Below, in pieces: positions 35,721 to 47,588 of a DNA stretch of 64,000 bases. A program made the position numbers and the translations under genes. The notes under the pieces are model-generated. The model searched no databases, was not told where the DNA came from, and saw nothing but the letters and a program-made list of their open reading frames with translations. This DNA comes from Temnopleurus reevesii (Eukaryota; Echinodermata; Echinoidea; Temnopleuroida; Temnopleuridae): NCBI GenBank assembly GCA_036244855.1, contig BQKZ01000324.1, positions 12,518 to 76,517 on the forward strand. The letters are read 5' to 3'. The first letter of the stretch is position 1. Each line of letters opens with the position of its first letter.

Positions 35721-36768
35721 CCCCTTGGCAATCTAGGATTCATTACATTGGTCAGAAAAAGATATTCTCTCTAATTTATCTTTTTTTTTTAAAATTACTG
35801 CCCCCCCCTCCGACAGCACCAGGATCCGCCCATGTCCTCTACAAACATCCTAATGATGGCAGTGACCCCTTGGCAATCTAGGATTCATTACATTGGTCAG
35901 AAAAAGATATTCTCTCTAATTTATCTTTTTTTTTTAAAATTACTGCCCCCCCCTCCGACAGCACCAGGATCCGCCCATGTCCTCTACAAACATCCTAATG
36001 ATGGCAGTGACCCCTTGGCAATCTAGGATTCATTACATTGGTCAGAAAAAGATATTCTCTCTAATTTATCTTTTTTTTTTAAAATTACTGCCCCCCCCTC
36101 CGACAGCACCAGGATCCGCCCATGTCCTCTACAAACATCCTAATGATGGCAGTGACCCCTTGGCAATCTAGGATTCATTACATTGGTCAGAAAAAGATAT
36201 TCTCTCTAATTTATCTTTTTTTTTTAAAATTACTGCCCCCCCCTCCGACAGCACCAGGATCCGCCCATGTCCTCTACAAACATCCTAATGATGGCAGTGA
36301 CCCCTTGGCAATCTAGGATTCATTACATTGGTCAGAAAAAGATATTCTCTCTAATTTATCTTTTTTTTTTAAAATTACTGCCCCCCCCTCCGACAGCACC
36401 AGGATCCGCCCATGTCCTCTACAAACATCCTAATGATGGCAGTGACCCCTTGGCAATCTAGGATTCATTACATTGGTCAGAAAAAGATATTCTCTCTAAT
36501 TTATCTTTTTTTTTTAAAATTACTGCCCCCCCCTCCGACAGCACCAGGATCCGCCCATGTCCTCTACAAACATCCTAATGATGGCAGTGACCCCTTGGCA
36601 ATCTAGGATTCATTACATTGGTCAGAAAAAGATATTCTCTCTAATTTATCTTTTTTTTTTAAAATTACTGCCCCCCCCTCCGACAGCACCAAGATCCGCC
36701 CATGTCCTCTACAAACATCCTAATGATGGCAGTGACCCCTTGGCAATCCAAGATTCATTACATCTTGA
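35721..36768 (+). repeat. Satellite-like array, seven full 145-bp units plus a partial eighth
   Basis: Units begin with CCCCTTGGCAATCTAGGATT at 35721, 35866, 36011, 36156, 36301, 36446 and 36591, and a truncated unit begins at 36736. The first six are identical as far as I can compare by eye. The seventh has one visible change (ACCAAGATCC for ACCAGGATCC), and the partial unit differs at CCAAGATTC. Every unit holds T9-10 and C8 homopolymers. Because 145 is not a multiple of three, the 64-codon frames overlap in shifted phase and are not genes. The array starts directly after a C run and an N. Confidence 0.97.
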
Positions 36769-38156
36769 ATGGAGAGCTGAGACTCACTGGTCGGAAAGAA
36801 AGGAAGCCAATATCACAGAGATTTCCTCTCATAACTCCGCTTTTCAGAGCAGAACGAAGCACCTCAGGACAAAGCTTGATGAAATGACAGGAACAGACTT
36901 CATCCTACTTCTTGAAATGCAGTGCACTATGTCACCTTTCCAAGCTTACTCTTAAGTCATGCATGGTGCTTGGCTAGCATCCTGACAGCACAATTTTAAT
37001 TAATTATAAATCAGTCAATCTAAAATCTAATCAAATCAATCAGATTCATCAACATTTCCGGAAGAGCAGCATTATTGTAAATACCATAATGTGACAAATG
37101 TTGTACAAAATATCATTAAATGTAAATCTCATCACTGACACCCCCGCCCCTTCTTTGATGGACTATACTGCAACATTTTCCTTCTGGTTGGCAAAATATT
37201 GTACACAATAATGGTATAATAGCTTGCCATCTCAAACCTTTATGTAACTATAACATAAACGCCACCACTGATGAACAACTTTTGGTACTTCACGCCTTAC
37301 ACCTACAGCATCAAGATGCTGGTGCAAATGTGTTACTTTAAAGAAAAAAAAACTTACCTCGACTGCAAGCTGCCTCATATTCACAGATCACGTCTAATGT
37401 TGACATGGTGATGGTAATGTGAACAATCCAATGATATAATCCTTAATGCAATCATTTCTCAAAGGTTAATCATGGCCACAAACTGCTGGTGATGATCCAC
37501 TCATAAGAAGGTTTGTTGTCATATTTTGTTCAATAGTACTAAAGATTTGATGTTTAGAAGAAAAAAGGATTTATGAATTTCATTCAAGAATGAAAACTAT
37601 AGTAAGTCCATCATAACCAAAAAATAATGATCAAAAGAGACTTCAAGTCATATTGCAAACAAAACTTCTCAACTTCTCAATGGTCTTGTAGTGTCCATAC
37701 CATGCTCTGGATCTTTAAATGAATACACAACTCATCTAAAAACATTTCCAGAAAAAAAAAACGAAATCCAAGTACCAATCTCTGTTACTCATGTCATTAT
37801 AGACTCCAAACACTGTGAAAGTCTACAATCACAGGAAAGGACTGTAGCCTCATATCTTTTAGTCTCAGTAGTTAACATGATGACGAGACAAAGTATAACA
37901 ATCACAAGACGTCTTCCTGAGGCTGGATAGTTACCAATGATATCCCAAATGTAACAGAAACAAGGGTAGTAATGCTTTGATGTAGTAAATGGGGAACAGA
38001 TAACAAAACTCTAGTCGTCAAGAAATCAATCAGAAAGATCCGGATCCCAGTTAAATGTCAAGGAAAACAAAAAGTTCTGCAGTCTGTTACTATGCATACG
38101 CTCCAGAATGTCAACCATAAAGGAAGAATAAAATTCATGTATTCCTCATAACGAAA
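36769..38156. other. No gene recognised
   Basis: Unique sequence right of the 145-bp array. The frame continuing out of the array to 36955 has no known domain. Confidence 0.4.
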
Positions 38157-38339
38157 GTGATCACAGACGACGACATGCCACTACCTGTATTGACAATCAA
38201 ACTTCCTACTTCCCGCTCATGTAAGCAGTTAGAGTTCATCAAAGGTAAACAGGAGACTACTCGGACGGACGAAAGCAAAGGGGTATCCTCTCAAAATCAG
38301 GCTAATTTATTGGCAAGTCCAGACAAAAATACACATTAG
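38157..38339 (+). other. Weak open frame with coding-like composition
   Basis: A GTG-initiated 60-codon frame (ITDDDMPLPVLTIKLPTSRS at its start) runs to TAG. A donor-like AAAG|GTAAAC lies inside it near 38245. It is polar and Ser/Thr/Lys-rich, and the frame stays open for about 12 codons upstream. Chance is not excluded. Confidence 0.15.
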
Positions 38340-39284
38340 ACTCCCCTCACACTTCAGGAAAGATAAATTCCGACTCACTATGGATTGAATTAACCTCCGT
38401 CTTTTTTACTCCACGCTTGTGTATTTATAGCGGAGGAAACTTCTGGCAAGCCTACAAAATTATCTTTCCGTCAACAGCTAGTTAGCAGTCAACATCCACT
38501 ACTGCCCGTCAAGTTCGCAACACCTCACCCTTTCAATGTCATTCAGAGAGATGATAGTCTAATTATAAAATTTTTATGTGTCACTTTATAGCCTGCCTCA
38601 GACAGGTTATTATGAATTATTACTGGATAATTTCCAAGGAGGGAAATACTGTATTATTCATAGTGTAGCTTATAGAGGCTTTGCAACAAAAGATTGTCTC
38701 CCAAGTTCAGTGTCGTACCTGAATCTTTTACGAAGCAGGTGTCTTTGTCAAAACAAAACTTGAAGAACATGAAGACCATAATCAAATAAAATAATCTACC
38801 TTTCAATTTGGTAAAATAGATATATTAACTTTTATACCTGACTTTTCCACAGAAATTGAGTATTTTGTCATTGTTACTGACGAATATAAGTTGCTATTTT
38901 AGTACTTCATAATGTCTAGCAATTATAACATTATTTATCTGCAAAGAATATGAGATATTACTCATTCAAGTGCTTGGTAGCATTTAATATTTCCTCCATT
39001 CAAAATTTCTGTTAACTTTTATAAATGTAAGAAATTGGAGGGTGAAGATAAGTGTAATTTCATTCACGAATATTATCAATTTCTATAAAAATTATTATCA
39101 ATTTCTATAAAAACACCATTAAACATCCACTAAAGAGCGGGATAGCATTTAGCAAGTCTATCAAGCATGAATGAAATTCAATTCAGGAGGAATGGGTTTA
39201 AATCGGGAGGGACGATTTGAGGGCAGGAAGCTTCTGTCAAGAGAAGAAAAATTATCTGACGGACAGGATGCACTCAGATTCGTT
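38340..39284. other. No gene recognised
   Basis: AT-rich sequence with a 25-base tandem word (ATTATCAATTTCTATAAAA) near 39070-39110. Confidence 0.4.
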
Positions 39285-41275
39285 CAACTGGCATCATCAA
39301 ATCAAGTCAAGTTCACAGGGTTGAAGGCAACCAAACGCCCTATGTTGAAATTTAACTCCTTTGCAACTGAGGCTCCTGAAACTAACCTGATACCTCACTA
39401 GACCATCCAAAAATCAACACATTCATGCATAAATCTAGCCTATACATAGATTTCTATCAAATTCCATCTTTTATATCATCGAATAGTTCAACTGGCATCA
39501 TACAATTCCCTACTGAATGCCCTACTTAGCCACATGAATGATCGATTTTTCACTAAACCATAAAAAGTCATCCTTCTCAAAAGCCTGGGCATCCTGAGAT
39601 TGTCCAAATTCTTATAGTGTTATAAAGAAGAAAATGGCATGCAACTTTAAAACCATAGATATAAAATTTTGAAAATCTTTGACAAAAGTAGGGTGCTTTT
39701 TTGGCATCATCAAATCAAGTCAAGTTCACAGGATTGAAGGCAACCCAACGCCCTGTCGGGAAATTTAACTCCCTCACAAATGAGGCTCCTAAAACAGACC
39801 TGGGAGGTGTTTCACCGAATCCTTCTTAAAGATACACACGACTTTAAGAAAGACTGGAATACGATAAACAGTGTAAAGCACATAAGATTCTCCATCACTA
39901 AGCACAAGAACTGATACCAGTCATGCGTAAAGTAGTTCTTAAAATCTTTCTTATCTTGGTGAAACAACGCCCTGGTGCCTGTCGCATAAAACCTTTTGGC
40001 ATAAAAAAATCTCAAAACTCTGCCAAAAAGCATTTCTCCCCATTGAATTTTACACAGGGAAAAACTGTAGCAAAAATTTTGCAAGAGCTTTTTGTTACAA
40101 GTTTTGTGCAATGCGGGAGCCCTAATCCTAAGAAAATCAACACATTCATGTATAAATTGAGCCTATCCATAGATCGTTAAAGTACATGTATAACCTTATT
40201 AAAATGGCATGAAAAAAAAATGCAAATTCAATTTTAGAAAATTTGGGGCTTAAGCAAGATGTTTATATCCCCCTTTTTTTATCAAACACAATATAAACTA
40301 TTTCCGCAAAATCAAGTGAGCCATGGACAATAGAGCCGTACGCCGTGTATTGAACTGTGCGGACACAACAATAACAAGCCATTTCCAATTTGAATAGCAT
40401 GAAAAAGGAGCATTGAATTTGCGTTCGACTTAATTTTTCAGAAATAGATTATATCGTGTTATCATCACAGGGTCAACTGGCATCAATGCCCTACCTTGAA
40501 AGTTAATTCTTTCACAACTGAGCCACATGAATGACCATTATTCAATAAACCATTAAAAAATTGCCCTTTTCAAGTGCCTGGATTGACCGAGAGTGACGCA
40601 AACTTTCTATGATGCTTCTAGATGAAACTACTATGAGAACTATGAAAATATACATTTAGTTTGCTGTTTAGAAAATCAGGGTGGGGGTAAAGCAAAGTGT
40701 TGATGATCCATGCATATTTTGAGTTTCCACTACAGGGTTCTACTGAAATCATCAAATCAAGTCAAGTTCAGAGGGTTCAAGGTAACTCAATGCCCTATTT
40801 AGAAACTTTAACTTTTTCACAATCGAGCCATCCAATGTGAGTTCTCACTGACAGTAAAATATTTTTAAAAAAGATGAAGAAGAAATTTTTTTCACTTCAT
40901 GACTAGCCCAATGTAATAGGGAAGTAATTTTACAAAATGCTGAGGAAAAACAAAAGTCAATCCTTTACCATGTAAAAGAATCGACTTCAGAGATTAACTA
41001 AGAAAATCCAAAACTTATTATGTTGTTATGAAATCATAAGAGCATATAACTCTAAAAATAAAAATTTAAAGTTGAACCTTTTTTGTCAGAAGTAGGGTAC
41101 TTAAACCCCATAGATTTTTCGGCAACTATTAAAGGGTTCGATTGATATCATCAAACCAAGTCAAGTTCACAGGGTTGAAGGCAGCCAAAATGTCCAGAAA
41201 TTAAACGCTTTCGCAACTGATCCATTCCAAAATGATTTCCACTAAACCATTAAAAATAAACCATTTCTTTATTCC
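39285..41275. repeat. Spaced repeat cluster with CATCAAATCAAGTCAAGTTC units
   Basis: Full or near-full units (CATCATCAAATCAAGTCAAG ... GGGTTGAAGGCAACC ... CAACTGAGG) start near 39291, 39703, 40746 and 41147. Shorter versions start near 39488 and 40472. Several are followed by CACTAAACCATnAAAA. Spacings are uneven because other sequences, including a MITE, lie between units. No coding signal. Confidence 0.75.
39798..39977. mobile_element. hAT-like palindromic MITE, copy 3
   Basis: The left end CCTGGGAGGTGTTTCACC and right end GGTGAAACAACGCCCTGG match copies 1 and 2, as do the interior TCTTTCTTATCTTG and GATACCAGTC words. It sits inside a unit of the 39-41 kb repeat cluster. That unit seems to resume only near 40130, so about 150 further bases came in with it or were lost from other units. 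Confidence 0.8.
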
Positions 41276-42620
41276 CTAGAATAATATCATTCAGGTAATA
41301 TTAAGGTATTACTAGATAAAAATAATATTCAAAATTAGTTGGTCAAAACTAAATAGTTATACCTTTGAAGTCTTTTCTTTCACATGCTAAAGGGTTGACT
41401 TATGTAATGCTTCTTCCCAGCATTTTATAAAGTTATTTCCCTATTACATTGGGCTAGTCATGAAGGAACAAAATATGTTGCATTTGGACTATTCTTTATA
41501 ACTCAATATCAAAGTCACATATGTCTGTCCTATATCTATCTAAATTTCTGAAAGCTGGATGTCATTTTTGGGGAAAACCTCCTCCTTACATCATCTTTAC
41601 ATCTATTTTGTCACAACCTAAATAAAATTACCTTAATCAGAATGTCTATTTGACAAAATAGGAACATGAATAAACCAACTGTTGGAATGATGTTCCGATT
41701 TAAATTCTGCCATCAATCCTGATTTGAGGAAGGATGTTAAAGAGGACGGATGTTGAAAAACAGAATAACGTCTCTCTTCAAACCAGAAAATGTGAATGAG
41801 ATTAGGATGACTCAAATCAACATCCTCTTGGTCTGTATTAAATAATCAAACCATGCTCTTCCTTTGGGAAATATGAAGTGGCATCAAGGAGCCTGATCTC
41901 CAAAACAGTCTTACAGTTATCTCCTTGCTCATAGGCAAATTCAAGCGGGCGGGCGAGGGGGGACAAGAACCTCAACCCCCCCCCCCCCCCCACCCACCCA
42001 ATGGTGGAACATGGGAGGCCCTGACCTCTTTCCTATTCTAGATCAAATGGCTATTTAAGTGATGATCTCTTTTCTTAATCTTTACAAGCCATCTGCACCC
42101 CACCCCACCCCCTTGCCAAATCCTGGATCTGCCTCTGTAGCTCAGTCGGGTATCATGACACCTAAAACACAGACATTACTATTATAAATGTAGTCATGAA
42201 TACATCTAAGCGGGTGTTATTCTGAAGTTGAAATTGGTCCCAAGTTGCAGGTGATCAGAACGCGCAAATCAAAATCATTGTTTCAGGTGCATCTTGTTAA
42301 AAGTGCATAACGTGCATGAATGAAAATGCATGTTACAATTTGCAACTGATTTGCAATCAATTGCAACTTTTGAACAACACCCTATAAGTTTCCTAAGCTG
42401 TCTTAGCAATAAGATAGTGATAGGATTTGAACAACAGCCCCACCCCCCCCAAAAAAAAAACACAGACACCAATCCAGGTGTTTCATTTTATGCCACCTCC
42501 AAGAAAAAGTACCTATGTTTGGAAGGGAAGACTATTACAAGAGCATCTCAAATTTTAGTAAGCTGGTTTAGTTGCTAGTCTTGCAGTCCATAGTCAGTTA
42601 TTCCCAATAAAATAAAAGGA
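41276..42620. other. Mixed sequence with a poly-C run and a tRNA-like fragment
   Basis: A C run lies at about 41978-41991. TGGATCTGCCTCTGTAGCTC near 42125 leads into a string that resembles only the 5' half of a tRNA. The nearby CCTGGATCTGCC also resembles CAGGATCCGCC in the 145-bp satellite. No gene is supported. Confidence 0.4.
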
Positions 42621-42986
42621 TTGAACTGGGTACGAGCCTTAAAGACTAGCTCCAGATCTGTACTTCAATCCAGAGTTTATGTCAGAAATAAATTTGGCTT
42701 ATTAGATCACGGGGACTGTTGTGACTGCTCACATCACACCAAATTGGCAATGAAAAGATGGGTCAACTTGTACAGAGTGCATTTGATTCTATTCATAGAC
42801 CTACAGAGAGATAAGGAAAAACACATCAAAATCAAATCGCTGCCAGAAAATATTTTTGAATATGCAAGGAAAACTATTGAACTTTTGGACAGAATTTTTA
42901 CAATTTTCGTGCATGAAATTAACTCAGGAACTCAGTGCTCAAATATCTCTAAGGGCTCCAACCTAACTCAAAGAATAAAATGTTAA
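42621..42986 (+). other. Unrecognised 121-codon open frame
   Basis: This frame starts at a TTG rather than an ATG and ends before 42987. It contains a Cys/His cluster (DHGDCCDCSHH) and a mixed helix-like stretch (LPENIFEYARKTIELLDRIF). Length and composition are slightly unusual for this AT-rich DNA, but no domain, splice pair or neighbour supports it. It may be a decayed gene or chance. Confidence 0.15.
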
Positions 42987-43940
42987 TTTAATCATAACTT
43001 ATAAAGACAATGAGTATTTCTACATGATTGCAAGTCGCTGCACTGAAAGGCAATTAATATTTAAATGACAAACACCGATATTCATTACAAATGGCAACAT
43101 TTACATTCCCATTCTAAAATATTCTGGTAAAACCAAATATTAGGATTTTGACAAAGATATCAAGGATTTTTATGTTTGGTATATGGAAAACAAACAATGG
43201 ATGAAAACACTTTTTGCTCAATTCTCAGTCAGGAGGAGACAACGATTCAAATGAAATCAATCAGACTGATAGAGAAAAGTAGAATTTATTGAAGAGAATC
43301 GGGTTGTGACTCACTCACAAGGGAGAAGAAGAAACAGAGGAAAGGAAGTTACAATTGGAGCATGTACTTGATGTGAATGATAGGTATAATAGGATAAAGA
43401 CAGACTGGCAAAAACAAAAAAAGTTGTTTACTATATAGAATGAAAACAACAAAGATTTTCCTTTAATTGGGTTGAGAGGTGGAGACAATGCATTGATCTG
43501 GAAACCATTTTGTGAAAGAACATAATTTAAAACTTGGGCTCTATTTGTCATGACCATTTTCTAATTTTCATGTGATTTTTAAATTTGGGTGAATAGGAAT
43601 ATTTCAGGCACCACACCAAGGAGACCAGAGAACCAAGAGAGTTGAGGGCTGAAGTGGTTGCAAATTTGTAATAAAAAAGCCCCAAAGTCAGCCCCTCAAC
43701 TTTCAATTGTATTTACCATTAAAGGCATTCTTCATGATTGAACTCATCTCAAAACAAGTTTATAGTTAAATATGATCCTCTTGATTTCTTCTTAACTAAC
43801 AATATCTGAAAGAATGAAGAAGATTTTTTTGTAATCGTGTAATCTCAAAAGAGTAAAAAAATAAATCAGCACTCAGAAATCAAGTAGATTTCAGCCAGCG
43901 GAGCAAATGGGAAGCTTTCTAAGGTTCACCCGTACTTGGG
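42987..43940. other. No gene recognised
   Basis: AT-rich sequence with no supported feature. Confidence 0.4.
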
Positions 43941-44121
43941 AGTCCAACCTTGTTAGTTCTTACAAAGAGCAGTGATAGAACAAACTCTTGTTTTAACATG
44001 ACAACTGCTAGGGTCCCACCTCTATGTGTTTTACTGGGTTTCTTTTTTAGCCCTGATATACAAGATATCAATATAGAGATGTCTCTGGTCCCAAGGACCT
44101 CGCTATAACAATGTTAAACTG
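43941..44121 (+). mobile_element. Pogo-like MITE, decayed copy
   Basis: It is collinear with the element at 52939-53113 from AGTCCAACCTTGTT through AAAGAGCAGTGATA, CCCTGATATACAAG and CTCTGGTCCCAAGGACCTCG to GTTAAACTG. Many substitutions and a lost TA at the right end show an old insertion. Confidence 0.7.
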
Positions 44122-45402
44122 TGCATCATTGCATACATGTACAGGTAAGCGTATGACCAATGGTTCACAATGATTCATTTATATATGGTTAAATAGTTGT
44201 ACTTGATATATTATTCAGATGATTCCTTATGTCGCCAATGATTAGGGGTGAATTATGAGTAAAAGCATGTAATTTCATTTCAATAATAGTCATTCCTTTT
44301 AGTGTCATACATACCATATAGTTTGAAACATGGCATTGGTGTTATATTCTAGAGAAAAAAAACACCCCAACATATTTCAAATACTTACAAGGGCCCGGGC
44401 ACCCTTTAAAAGTTATCAATGCAATCCTGCGATACAGGAAGTGACAAGAAGGTGTTAGAAACGACGATGATCTCTTTTCCACGTTTCCATAGAGAAAGCA
44501 AAGATAGCCCATCAGGTGTTGATAACCGCACTCCCAAAAGGGTAACGTCTTGATTTGACGAGATATAGGGAAGTCTTCAATTCATGAAAAACAGAGAGCC
44601 ATTACGCCAGGACTTGAGCAGACCCTTGCTCACAGGTCATTGGTTTAAAGAAATTCTTGCATAAATCTAAGTCAAACCTCTTGGGACTGAAAAAATTTGC
44701 TTTGACTTCAAGAAAATTGAATTTACAAAGGGCAAGATCAATAGAATACAAAGAAAAATGCATAACCTCTGACCGATTATTTGACTTACGCAATGTAGAC
44801 TTGGGCAAGATTGACTGCATTTTCAACATGATCGTATTCTGTAACTTTGAGATTTGATGACAACTAGTTTTACACTATGAATAATACATGTCTTAGGTAT
44901 CATAATAAATGTATGAACTTGTTATTTCCTTATTTTTGTTAACAAGATTTACAAAAGTAAAAAACACTTTCACTTCAAAGGTGCTCTTGTTTTTAAAACA
45001 TTGGCTTAACAGACAATTTTGGAGGGGAAACGATCCATTCATCATGCATATTTTCAACACTAATAAGAATATTTGTTTCTGACTTTCTTGTACTTAGTTA
45101 GGGAACCAGTGCTAGTAATACAGTTTCAAATTCCTTACAGGAGAGAGTAAAGTAGGAACACCTTATGGGTCTTAAAGGAAGCTCATATCACTGAACAGGT
45201 GAGTGTCTAGACATTATCGGAAGGTAATGTGATGACGCTCTTGATTTTATTAAACCCCTCCCCTGAAAATTTCAATCTTCCAATGCCTATGCCAAGCATT
45301 CTGTAATATATTCTGGCTTATCTCTATATATATTAACATGTCTTTGTAGTTAGTGTTAATTAATTGAATTTATAAATTGGAGTATTGCAAGGATAGTAGG
45401 AC
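44122..45402. other. No gene recognised
   Basis: AT-rich sequence. Overlapping frames near 44602-44857 on both strands have no support. Confidence 0.4.
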
Positions 45403-45660
45403 CCCCCCCCCCCCCAACACACACACACACACACAAAAAAAAAGACATTGATTAATAGCCAAGTACATTATCTAGGAGTTCAAATCCCCTCCTCTTTTAC
45501 TTCCCTCTTTTCTCCTACATCCCCTCCCCTCTCAATCATCCCACTCCTGCCCCCTCCTCCTCCCCCTTCCACATCTTCCTCTTACCCCCTCCTCCTCTTT
45601 ATCTTATTCCTCCCCTCCTCTCCCCTCACCTCTCCTCCCACACATACCCTACAGTCCTAT
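45403..45660. repeat. Poly-C, (AC)n and CT-rich low-complexity block
   Basis: A C run at about 45403-45415 is followed by (AC)n to about 45436. A CCCCTCCTCC-type pyrimidine tract follows at 45486-45640. The Pro/Ser/Leu-rich frame is an artefact. Confidence 0.85.
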
Positions 45661-46320
45661 TCTACTCCCACTACTTCACTCATGCCTCCTAACAATGAGT
45701 GCATCCTTGGCTTTATAAAATATTTGCAAGGGCTCCAGAGTATACTAGTATACATGGGACATAAGAAAATATGTGATCAAAAGAATTTGCAGAATACCAC
45801 ACAAATTTTGGAGTAAAAAAAGGATTTCTATAATCAATGCACTGTTTGTATTCTTATACATTAATGCTCACTTACAATACACTCAATGCCACAATGAGTC
45901 AAAATCAAAGTTGAATTGAGTTATATTCTGTCTTCTGTCCCCTGGGGAAACTTTCAGATAATCCTCCCAATCCCAATGCCCTCTGAGAGAACTTTCATGT
46001 TATTCCTAGGGTACAGCACAATAGATTAAAAAAGTCAATGACTTTTGAGAAAACATCAATCCAGTCAGTTGGGAACCACAAGGGCATTCATTTTGTGTAA
46101 GAGTTTACCATTTATACAGGAAAAACTGCAAGTCACCTTCAGTGTAAAAAAAAGGACAAATTAATAAAAGATATATGAAAATATAAGAAAAGACAATGTA
46201 AATCACTTCCAAAATGCAATATGCTCAAAATATTTATAGTAGGAATCACATTACACCATATAACCTATGTTGGGAACCTTAAAGTATACGTTAAAGTATA
46301 CAGATAAAAACATTTCAATA
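45661..46320. other. No gene recognised
   Basis: AT-rich left flank of a MITE. Confidence 0.4.
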
Positions 46321-46482
46321 GAGTGGAAACTCAGTATAACAAGGTGCTTGGGCCAATTAAAATACCTTGTTATAGCAGTAATCTCTATAACAGAGTTACA
46401 AAAGAAAAAATTAAAAAGAACAATTAGTTACAAAGAGCTAAAATTTTGTTACATCCCATCTCTTTATACCGAGTTTCCACTA
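46321..46482. mobile_element. TA-flanked MITE (mariner/pogo type)
   Basis: The left end GAGTGGAAACTCAGTATAA pairs with the complement of TTATACCGAGTTTCCACTA at the right. TA dinucleotides flank both ends (46319-46320 and 46483-46484), as expected for Tc1/mariner-superfamily insertion. The interior CCTTGTTATAGCAGTAATCT recalls the pogo-like family at 52.9 kb, though the termini differ. Confidence 0.8.
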
Positions 46483-47560
46483 TAGTTTGCTTTTGAATGA
46501 GCTGGTTGGTAATATGGCATGAGAAACATAATAAAAGTGAGAAAATCTACAGTGTGAAACTGATCAGAAACTGCCTTGGTGATCAAAAGGAACAAAGGCA
46601 AATGAAAGGTCGCAAATAAAAGAAATAAATTCCAACTTTATGTCAGAATATTACCACAGTCAGCATAATTACCGTTGTGTAGATTCAGAGAATTTAAAGA
46701 AAACACTTGAATTGTTTTTTTTTAAGTAAAAAACTAGATAAATAAAACAAAACTTGGTTACGAATTAAAAAATTAAAAACTCGTTAAAGCGAAAATATGT
46801 CTTCTCCAGGCAGGTTTTGTGTTAGAGTATATTATCTTTACCTAAACACTGAATTTATGAAGCAACAAAACTAGAATTTCTTCAACTTTTATCATGAAGA
46901 AAGATTTAACCATGTATTTGAAGAGTATATACTGCAAATATAAACCTTCAGTGATGATAAAAGTTGATGAATTGAAACACATGGTCAGAAAGCTCTACGG
47001 ATTAGGCCAGACCGTGAATCACTTTCAGTGTATTCAATCATTTAGAAAACTCATCACAAATATCTATGACCAAACCACTACTTTAACAGAATACTTCCCC
47101 CTACATCTTATCAGTGTCATATGTTTCTGGGGAAAAATTAACCACTGCCAGATAATGCAAGTCATAATTTCCCATCAAAACAAAAGGAATATTTCTATTG
47201 TCAAGAAAAGTCTGCAACTTCTATTGTTAACATCCCAGAACCATATGTTTAACGAGTCTCTCATCGTCCACCAGACATGATCTTCAATTGGAAAACTACG
47301 ATGATCTCATCTTCTACTGCCTCAAATGCATTATTTTGATCCAACAACAATAAGTAGAAGTATGATTAACAAATGCTACTACAAGATGTTTTTGTGAAAT
47401 GCTTAACAAGATTCAAATGCTTGATGCATCCCTTAATCATTGTCAGACTGGCAAGTCCCCTGGACAGTCACAAACATCCCTTCTACTGCCCTAAATTCTC
47501 CCATCCCTTCCCCTGCTAAACCTCCACTGCCACTCCTCCCCCTTAAATCTGTATTCTAGC
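46483..47560. other. No gene supported
   Basis: AT-rich sequence. The plus-strand ATG frame at 46894-47280 (128 codons) has no recognised domain. Its codons are AT-biased like the surroundings, so I treat it as chance. Confidence 0.35.
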
Positions 47561-47562
47561 TA

Positions 47563-47588
47563 CCCCCCCCCCCCCCCCCCCCCCCCCA
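47563..47588. repeat. Poly-C homopolymer tract
   Basis: About 25 consecutive C bases. Exact length is uncertain. Confidence 0.95.

Noticed and set aside
35721..36768. Regularly spaced repeats suggesting a CRISPR array or a repeated protein
   Set aside because: The 145-bp units are contiguous with no unique spacers, the genome is animal, and 145 is not a multiple of three, so the frames shift phase between units.
42115..42160. tRNA gene
   Set aside because: Only a 5'-half-like string (CTGTAGCTCAGTCGGGTA) is present, with no T arm or matching acceptor.
45448..45816. Pro/Ser-rich 122-codon frame
   Set aside because: Mostly the translation of a CCT/CTC-rich low-complexity tract.
46894..47280. 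128-codon ATG frame as a gene
   Set aside because: AT-driven codon use, no domain, no splice signals and no conserved feature. Chance is likely in 64 kb.
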